Under the pieces are notes generated by a model. That model was not told the DNA's origin. It saw nothing but the letters and a program-made list of their open reading frames with translations, and did no database searches. From assembly GCA_037179515.1 (NCBI GenBank), contig JAXCGZ010005730.1, positions 90,001-154,000 of the forward strand: a stretch of DNA of 64,000 bases, read 5' to 3'. The stretch is from Halocaridina rubra. Taxonomy: Eukaryota; Arthropoda; Malacostraca; Decapoda; Atyidae. This document shows positions 18,134 through 64,000 of the stretch, piece by piece. The number at the start of each line of letters is the position of its first letter. Position 1 is the stretch's first letter. Made by a program: the position numbers and the translations under genes.

Positions 18134-19450
18134 GGAAACATATCTCTCTTCACTTGGAATCCTTCAACTTTTTGTCAGTGAGGCAACATGGCTTCAGAGA
18201 AGGTAGATCAACAGTAACAAACTTATTAGAATTTTATGATGAGGTAAGCCAAATCTTACAGGAAAGAGAAGGCTGGGCAGATTACATATTCCTAGACTTC
18301 CAGAAAGCGTTTGACACTGTTCCACATGGGAGACTTATTAGGAAGCTGCAATCAATGGCTAGAATAGGTGGAAATGTTTTGGAATGGATAAAAGCTTACT
18401 TAGAAGGAAGGGAACAGAGGGTTAGAGTAAGACACTCAGTGTCTGAATGGAGAAGAGTTAGTAGTGGAGTTCCACAGGGTTCAGTTTTAGGGCCACTTTT
18501 GTTACTTGTATATGTAAATGACCTACCAGAGTCTGTAAATTCATTCATGAATATGTTTGCAGATGATGCAAAGATTGTGAAGAAAGTAAAAAACGAGAAC
18601 AATGGTAGAGAACTTCAGGAGGATCTAAATAATCTGCATGAGTGGTTAGAAAAGTGGCTAATGAAATTCAAAACCTCAAAATGTAAGGTAAGGAGAATGG
18701 GTACAAGTGCAAGAAGGCCCAAGCTTGACTACTCGGTGGCTGGAGTACAACTTCAAGAGACAGAAACTGAGAGAGATCTAGGAGTAAATATACTGGCAGA
18801 TTTGTCTCCAGAAATACATATAAATGGCATAGTAAGGGCAGCATGTGCATTCTTATCAAATGTAAGGGTAGCCTTCAGGCACATGGACAAGGAAATGTTC
18901 AGAAATATTTATGTAACCTATGTGAGGCCAAAAGTCGAATATGCAGCCCCCTTTTGGAATCCGCACTTGAAAAAGCACATAGCTAAGCTTGAAAAAGTTC
19001 AAAGACATGCCACGAAACTGGTGCGAGAAATACGCAATCTGAGTTATGATGGAGGCTGAGGGAATTAGACTTACCATCACTCGAAGCTAGAAGAGTGAGG
19101 GGGGATATGGTGACAGTCTTTAAATTCCTTCATGGTTATGATAGAGTGGATAGGGATCGATATTTTGACATGGCTGGCTCTAGAACTAGAGGTCATAGTT
19201 TGAAGCTTCGTAAGAAAACTTGTTTGCAGGATGTAAGGAAATACTTTTTCAGTGTAAGAGTAGTTGATAATTGGAATTGGCTAAGCGAGGCGGTAGTTAA
19301 TGCTATCTCAATCCATAGTTTTAAGGAGAGGTATGATAAGTATCACTAAGTATAAAATGGAAGCAATGAGGAGATGGGAAGATACGAGCTTTGGGCTCTT
19401 TCCCGTAAACACAATTAGGTAATCACACACACAATTAGGTAATTACACAC
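18134..19450 (+). mobile_element. LINE copy 13 (class B, last unit of array)
   Basis: Class B start directly after the tail of copy 12, with almost no (CA)n. It has the same private changes and tatgatggagg lesion as copies 10 and 11, but no break at the FADD codons. Its tail ends with two spaced terminal repeats and no long (CA)n. Unique AT-rich DNA follows. Confidence 0.88.
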
Positions 19451-19760
19451 ATATTCTTATATTTTCTATTTCACTTCATATGAATGAGATCTCTCTTTTT
19501 TTTCTGTTTTAAAAAAAAAGGCAATCTTGTTTGAAATTGGACTTATGGAAGTTTAATCGGTATATTCTTTTTGAAACACTTTATTGTATTATACATTATT
19601 ATTGCATCTTGCATATATTAGCACTCGTGATATTTTTGTACATATAGAAATGCGATATTTTTTTTTCATTGGATACCAAACTAGTGTTATCTCTTATTTT
19701 CATAAAGATATACGACATACACTCTATTTATGAAATTACAAAATACTATAATTGAAAAAT
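19451..19760. other. AT-rich unique spacer
   Basis: About 310 bp of AT-rich DNA with A and T runs. No coding potential, terminal repeats or similarity to the flanking elements was seen. Confidence 0.5.
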
Positions 19761-19772
19761 AGGTGTCTAGTA

Positions 19773-19988
19773 GCCTTCTGGCTAGTACAATGGTAACGCG
19801 CTGGCCTCGCATTCGCGAGGTCGATGGATCGCGCCTCGTCCAGGCAAGAGAGTTTAAGCTGTTTACTGGGGAGGTTATTGCTGTGGCTGCGCACCACAGT
19901 GGGGGAGGGGGGCCTGTGCTGGCTGGCGACCGCCCTATGGGTCCTCCATGACCCGTTCCACCCATCCGTGGGTGGAGAATAAAAAAAA
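19773..19988 (+). mobile_element. tRNA-derived SINE with perfect target-site duplication
   Basis: A 216-bp element flanked by identical 12-bp repeats AGGTGTCTAGTA at 19761-19772 and 19989-20000. The 5' part looks tRNA-derived, with an A-box-like TGGCTAGTACAATGG (19779-19793) and a B-box-like GGATCGCGCC (19826-19835). A perfect stem CCTCGC/GCGAGG sits between them in the anticodon-arm position. The middle is GC-rich and unrelated to tRNA. The 3' end is an A9 tract. The intact duplication implies a fairly young insertion. Not a functional tRNA gene, since the acceptor stem does not pair. Confidence 0.85.
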
Positions 19989-20000
19989 AGGTGTCTAGTA

Positions 20001-22150
<2,150 letters not shown>

Positions 22151-22164
22151 TATATGTCTCAATT

Positions 22165-22318
22165 AGTCACCATTGGAATGGGGGGTGGACACAAGCATGT
22201 TGGAGCTAGGGGATAAAGGTTGGATGCCCTTTTTTAACACCCCATGATGGGATCGAACCCTTGTAAATTGCTTCCTGAGTCTTTCACTCCACCATTGAGC
22301 TGCCGCGGCCCCAAAGCT
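22165..22318 (-). mobile_element. tRNA-derived SINE, family B, copy 1
   Basis: Read on the - strand it starts GGGGCCGCGGCAGCTCAATGG, with an A-box-like GCAGCTCAATGG. A clear B-box GGGTTCGATCCC follows (22247-22260 region), and then the body with GGGCATCCAACC and CTCCAACATGCTTGTGTCC. The body is shared with 24240-24357, 32950-33065 and 50338-50715. This is the only copy here with the whole tRNA-like head. Confidence 0.75.
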
Positions 22319-22875
22319 TTCTAAGACACTTATTAGGGAAAATTAATAATTTTTCCCTTTTTTATTATTGTTTTTTGTCCTGCAAATTTTTTCTAATAAT
22401 TTTTATTTACTGAAATTATATTTGATTCTTAATGAGGCTTAGCAGCACTTCCTGATTCACATTTTTCCTTTTTTCACGTGTGAAAACTATTTTAAATTAT
22501 CTAAAAACACGGTATAAATACATGACATTTCAGTGTGGTCTTGTGCATCGTATTATGAAAGTGTATTTTGGAGTGCTTTTCTGAACACTTATTTTGAAGT
22601 TCAAGTTATTTTATTTTATCTGTAAGTTTATTAAACTTTCTGCGCTGTTTATTTTTCAGTATTGGCAAGTTTTTTTTTCCATAGCTGCATAGAATGCCTA
22701 TGTATGCAAGTGCATATTTATTCTTATGCCTGAGCTTGTGATGCAATCGGTCATTCATATATGCCATTCCAGTGGTATACTCAATATGTGGTTGAGAAAA
22801 AGCAACATAAAACATTATTTTCCCTTCCACGTCCTTGCCATAACAGAGTGAATCTTGAACTTATTTGCCCTGTAA

Positions 22876-23262
22876 TAAAGGGTCTATAAAATGGGTTCTC
22901 TGGAAATGAGGGTCTTAGAAACAAGTTCTTTGGCAATGAAGGATTTCCTTTTTTTTTTTTTTTTTTTTTTTTTAATAGAAATGAAGTATCTCTAAAATGG
23001 GTTCTTTGCAAATGACGGGTTTCTAAATTGGGTTGTTTGGAAATGAAGGGTCTTTTAAAAATTTTAAAGAGCAGTGAGAGGTCTCTAAAATGGGTTCTTT
23101 GGAAAGAAGGGGTCTTTTAAATGTTTTGTTTGGCAGTGAGGGGTCCCTAAAATGGGTTATTAGGAAATGAGGGGTCTCTAAAATGGGTTCTTTGAATATT
23201 AGAGGTTTCTAAAATGGATTTTTGAAAATGAATGGGTCTCTAAATGGGTTCTTTGGAATGGC
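22876..23262. repeat. Degenerate ~30-bp minisatellite
   Basis: About twelve imperfect units with core TCTAAAATGGGTTCTTTGG, plus AAATGAGG. A T25 run at 22949-22973 interrupts the array. Units differ by substitutions and small indels, so the array is old. Confidence 0.85.
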
Positions 23263-24235
23263 AGATCAGCGTTTAATTCATCACACTATGGACACTTGCT
23301 TTCAATTATATGATAATCTGTGCTATTTTATGTTATTTTGGATTCTCTTATTAATTCTTTATATATTATAGTATATATTATTTACGCCCAATAATTACCA
23401 AAATATATATAACTAAAATGGCATTTAAAGCTAGCCCTCTTGCTGTTGTATATTACTTATGTATACTGTATATTAATATCTTAATTGATATCTCAATAAA
23501 TATTATGCCAAAGACAAACTGATTTTGATTAAATTTTGGATGTGTTAGTTTTAGGAAGCCATTTTTATGATTGCGAAAAGCCTGAATTTATTTAGAATAA
23601 GTTAACTGCACTGAGTAATTAATTTGTTACAATTTTGTTGCATTATGAATTTTTCTTGGCAATCTTTGGTCAAGGAGTTGAAGGATCTTTTATTTTCTAA
23701 TGACATATTTTTTTCTTCTCAGTTGCAAACTGTGTAAAAATATACTCTTAATTAATAATCGCAGAGTGCTCTTCTGCCATCAAGCGATCATTGCACTATA
23801 TTTTATTAATAATTACTTGCTATGATATTTAAAATTAATTGTAAATTGTTTTAATATTTTATTTATACATAACCAAATATAGATTGTAATGTTTATCAAC
23901 TGCAATATCAATGGGAGTGCCCATGTGCACGTCCCCATGTACAGTTATCTGAATAAAGTAGAAAAAAATCCTCTTGACAAACATTCAATGATATTGAACT
24001 TGGCAATTAAATGTGTTCACACAGGACTCATAATCCTACCGAAACTAGAGAGTTACAGGGGTGGGCACAATTTTATTAAAACAATACAGGTATTGGGCTT
24101 CACCATTGGCTTCCTGTCTTTTCCTCTTCCATCATTTATTTTGTTACTAATATAAAAATTGAGAAAAGGAGGAACTTGTTATTAAAACCAAAAGGATATC
24201 ACTTTTAGTAGCCTCCTACGACATGAGAGGCTTAT
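23263..24235. other. AT-rich non-coding DNA
   Basis: No gene, terminal repeat or RNA motif recognised. An 88-codon open frame at 23889-24155 has no recognisable domain and no splice context matching bestrophin. Confidence 0.4.
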
Positions 24236-24239
24236 TTCT

Positions 24240-24357
24240 TTTCACGGTTTGTGTGTCACTATTAGTCCACATTATGAGGTTGAAACACATACATGTTGGA
24301 GGTCTGTAATGAAGTCTGGATGCCCTTCCTAATGCCATGCGGTGGGCTCGAGTATTA
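24240..24357 (-). mobile_element. SINE family B, copy 2 (interrupted by MITE)
   Basis: Contains the shared body on the - strand: GGCATTAGGAAGGGCATCCA, then CTCCAACATGTATG. It is cut off at 24358-24360 where the palindromic element begins. The tRNA-like head is not seen beyond the insertion. Confidence 0.65.
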
Positions 24358-24359
24358 TA

Positions 24360-24768
24360 AGGGTGTCCACAAAGTCTGGGTACATAGGAAATTTCACTAT
24401 GCAGACCTAATCAATCGAGTTCACCTGAATTTTGTAAAGCGCTTCAAATTATGCATTGAAAATGATGGAAATCATATTGAAAATATTATTTATTAACATT
24501 AGATTTAAATAAAAAATTTTGTTGTTGAAAGTACAGTATGTGTTAATCTCCTGTGTACCCAGACTTCGTCTGGGTACACAGGAGATTAACACATACTTTT
24601 AAAACAAAACAATTTTATTTAAATCTAATGTTAATAAATAATATTTTCAATATGATTTCCATCATTTTCAATGCATAATTTGATGCACTTTACAAAATTC
24701 AGGTGAACTCGATTGATTAGGTCTGCATAGTGAAGTTTCCTATGTACCCAGACTTTGTGGACACCCTG
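24360..24768. mobile_element. Palindromic Tc1/mariner-type MITE
   Basis: A 409-bp near-perfect inverted repeat with arms of about 204 bp, flanked by TA on both sides (24358-24359 and 24769-24770). Outer ends read AGGGTGTCCACAAAGTCTGG. The centre (about 24551-24580) carries a second inward copy of the terminal motif (ACCCAGACTTCGTCTGGGT). So the structure is two short elements head to head. No transposase is present; a TA duplication is the rule for Tc1/mariner superfamily elements. Confidence 0.85.
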
Positions 24769-25256
24769 TATAAGGGTGTTATTTTCTCTCTCTCCCCCCT
24801 TGCTTTGAAATATTTACAATATTTTGAATGATAAACTACCTATCTTTAACTTTTTTTTTGTGATTTCAAAGCTCCTTAGTTTGTTTACGCATTTCTATTG
24901 ATAATTGTAGCACAAGCATGGTGTTCCTCACTTTCAATTTTAAGAATATTGCTATAAGTGAAAATTTTCTCAGATATACTTGGAGAAAATCTTTTACTGT
25001 GTTCAAGCATTTATGATTTTTTGTTCTTATTTAAGTATTGAATAATTATGTACTGTACTTAATTTAATTTTATTTACTCCACCACAGCCCATATGCTATC
25101 GCAGATGCAGAAGCTGTTAGATGGCAAATTTAATCTTTTTTTGTGCATTTAAATGTTGTCATTCATTTAAGTACTATAGTTGCTAACTTTGTCTTTCTCA
25201 CTCTAAGCATTATTTTAGTTTGAAGTCTTGATGATAAGTGCAGAGCATCATTCCAG

Positions 25257-62761
<37,505 letters not shown>

Positions 62762-62769
62762 ATGAGAAG

Positions 62770-62794
62770 AATAAAAGATTGCAATTACAATAAA
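62770..62794 (+). promoter_or_regulatory. Polyadenylation signals after bestrophin stop
   Basis: Two AATAAA hexamers occur at 62770-62775 and 62789-62794, 9 and 28 bases after the TAA stop. Use of these would give a very short 3' UTR. A further AATAAA near 63557 could serve a longer transcript. Confidence 0.5.
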
Positions 62795-64000
62795 TAGGTG
62801 TAACAAAAGCAAATGATAATGTAAATAAGTGTACTGTGTTTATGGATAGATGTGTGTAATTGAGTTTTATGTATAATGTGAGAAAGTTATGTACAAAGCA
62901 GTGTGTGAGATAATATATTTGATTTGATATGACATAACTCCATAAAGCAGGTGATTTGAGAAGATATTCATACTGTTTGTTGACTGCAAGGGTCATTGTG
63001 ATAAAATGTAATTATTATAAAATTTTAAAGAAGTAACAATATCATAATGAAAGAAGAATGTGTGTAAGGAGAATAGGCAAAAGAGATGTACAAGGAATTA
63101 AAGAAAGTATTGAAAGTATTCTGACTGAATATTTAGGAGAAAAAGATATTGAAGTATATATATCTTGGCTGATAAAGAATAGGAAAGCCCCAAGAAGGAA
63201 ACCGAAGTTCTTTTTAAACAACGAAAGATTCAGAAGTGGCATACCGAGGCAGCTGTGTTGGAGTTTGCGAATGTAAGTGTCGTTGCCAGGTTGCCAGCTA
63301 GTCTCGTATAATTTACTTGTATTTGTGATATTGATGTGACTTTGAAAATTCACGTACTGGCACGAAAACCAGCAATAGCACGGACACTGCTCTTTTCTCT
63401 AATTTTTATTCATCTTTTAAAAGTCTTTTATACCTCTCAAGAATGGAGCATAATATGTGTTCATAATGAGCAAGAGGGAGCACTGTATAGCACTATTTTT
63501 TATTATTAGAGGTGTTGGATATTCAGTTTATAGCCAAATGCATGTGTTATGATTTTAATAAATTGTTGATGTGTTTTTATTATCTGCATTTTATTCATAT
63601 GCATAGTTGGACATTGTTACTGAGTTGGTATGTGGATTCAAGATATGTAGGTTGCTATTTCTCTTTCATGTATCCTTTTATATAAAAGACAAAATTAATG
63701 TCATACACTAGATATTAGGGAAAGAAATATTAGTCACGTGTTTTCTGTCAGATGAAGGTATAAAAATGCTGTATTATTAGGGTCACGAAGTTCTTTATAC
63801 ATATAGGTTGTATGTAAATATTCTATATCAAGAGTAGTAATGTAGATACATTGTCTCCTAAAGAGGATAAAAGAGAAGCTCTTTATACTTGTTAAAAGGA
63901 TAATTCCGAAAGGAGCTCAATCTTAGGTAGCTAGAGGCTATGAGGTATGCATCTTAAGAGAGAAGACAGATGGATACAAGTCTTTCTAACAAGCGACTTA
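62795..64000. other. Downstream of bestrophin
   Basis: AT-rich sequence, purine-rich at 63040-63260. A 72-codon open frame there (63058-63276) has no recognised domain. The region may be 3' UTR or intergenic DNA. No other gene is seen before the window ends. Confidence 0.4.

Noticed and set aside
19773..19850. Possible functional tRNA gene
   Set aside because: The acceptor arms do not pair, the anticodon loop is too small, and the block is part of a SINE with A tail and target duplication.
63058..63276. 72-codon open frame downstream of the bestrophin stop
   Set aside because: Sits in purine-rich DNA, has no recognised domain and no clear start context; probably chance in a 3' UTR or spacer.

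Overview
This is eukaryotic, intron-rich, repeat-dense DNA. The mix points to an arthropod, most likely a decapod crustacean: an insect-like bestrophin gene, several non-LTR retrotransposon families, TTAGG-type (AACCT) motifs inside repeats, and very abundant (CA)n, (CT)n, (AT)n and (ATT)n microsatellites. The species cannot be named from the sequence. Nothing bacterial is present: no operons, CRISPR arrays or ribosome-binding sites.

The only host gene I can support is a bestrophin (calcium-activated chloride channel) on the + strand. Eight coding exons lie between 25257 and 62761, and the first exons (about the N-terminal 100 residues) are off the left edge. Exons at 25257-25386 and 27526-27655 are two versions of the same 130-bp exon. 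They have the same phase and encode the same segment with different residues, so they are almost certainly mutually exclusive. Common exons follow at 43212-43450, 44089-44322, 45297-45542, 47798-47981, 52612-52739 and 62672-62761 (stop TAA). All phases join without a break, giving 416 residues with either alternative exon.

Region by region: 1-19450 is a head-to-tail array of thirteen 5'-truncated copies of one LINE (CR1-like, all +), each joined to the next through the same 3' tail and usually a (CA)n tract. 19451-25256 is AT-rich DNA with SINEs, a minisatellite and a palindromic mariner-type MITE. 25257-27655 holds the alternative exons. The 15.6-kb intron 27656-43211 holds a 141-bp triplet repeat, two more LINE copies (one with an intact reverse-transcriptase ORF), a 560-bp (AT)n tract, a 40-bp minisatellite and a CR1 element on the - strand. 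43212-47981 is the exon-rich core of the bestrophin gene. 47982-52611 contains an antisense 28S rRNA/tRNA-like composite repeat and a duplicated SINE. The last intron, 52740-62671, holds a decayed LINE copy, an RTE-like 3' fragment on +, and a nearly complete but decayed RTE-type element on - that was hit by two later insertions, one of them a palindromic MITE carrying TTAGG-like motifs.

The bestrophin exons are functional gene parts; nearly everything else is mobile or tandem repeat DNA within or beside its introns. The most notable items are the alternative exon pair, the LINE array with its recurrent tail-(CA)n-body junctions, the 28S/tRNA composite repeat and the two palindromic MITEs.
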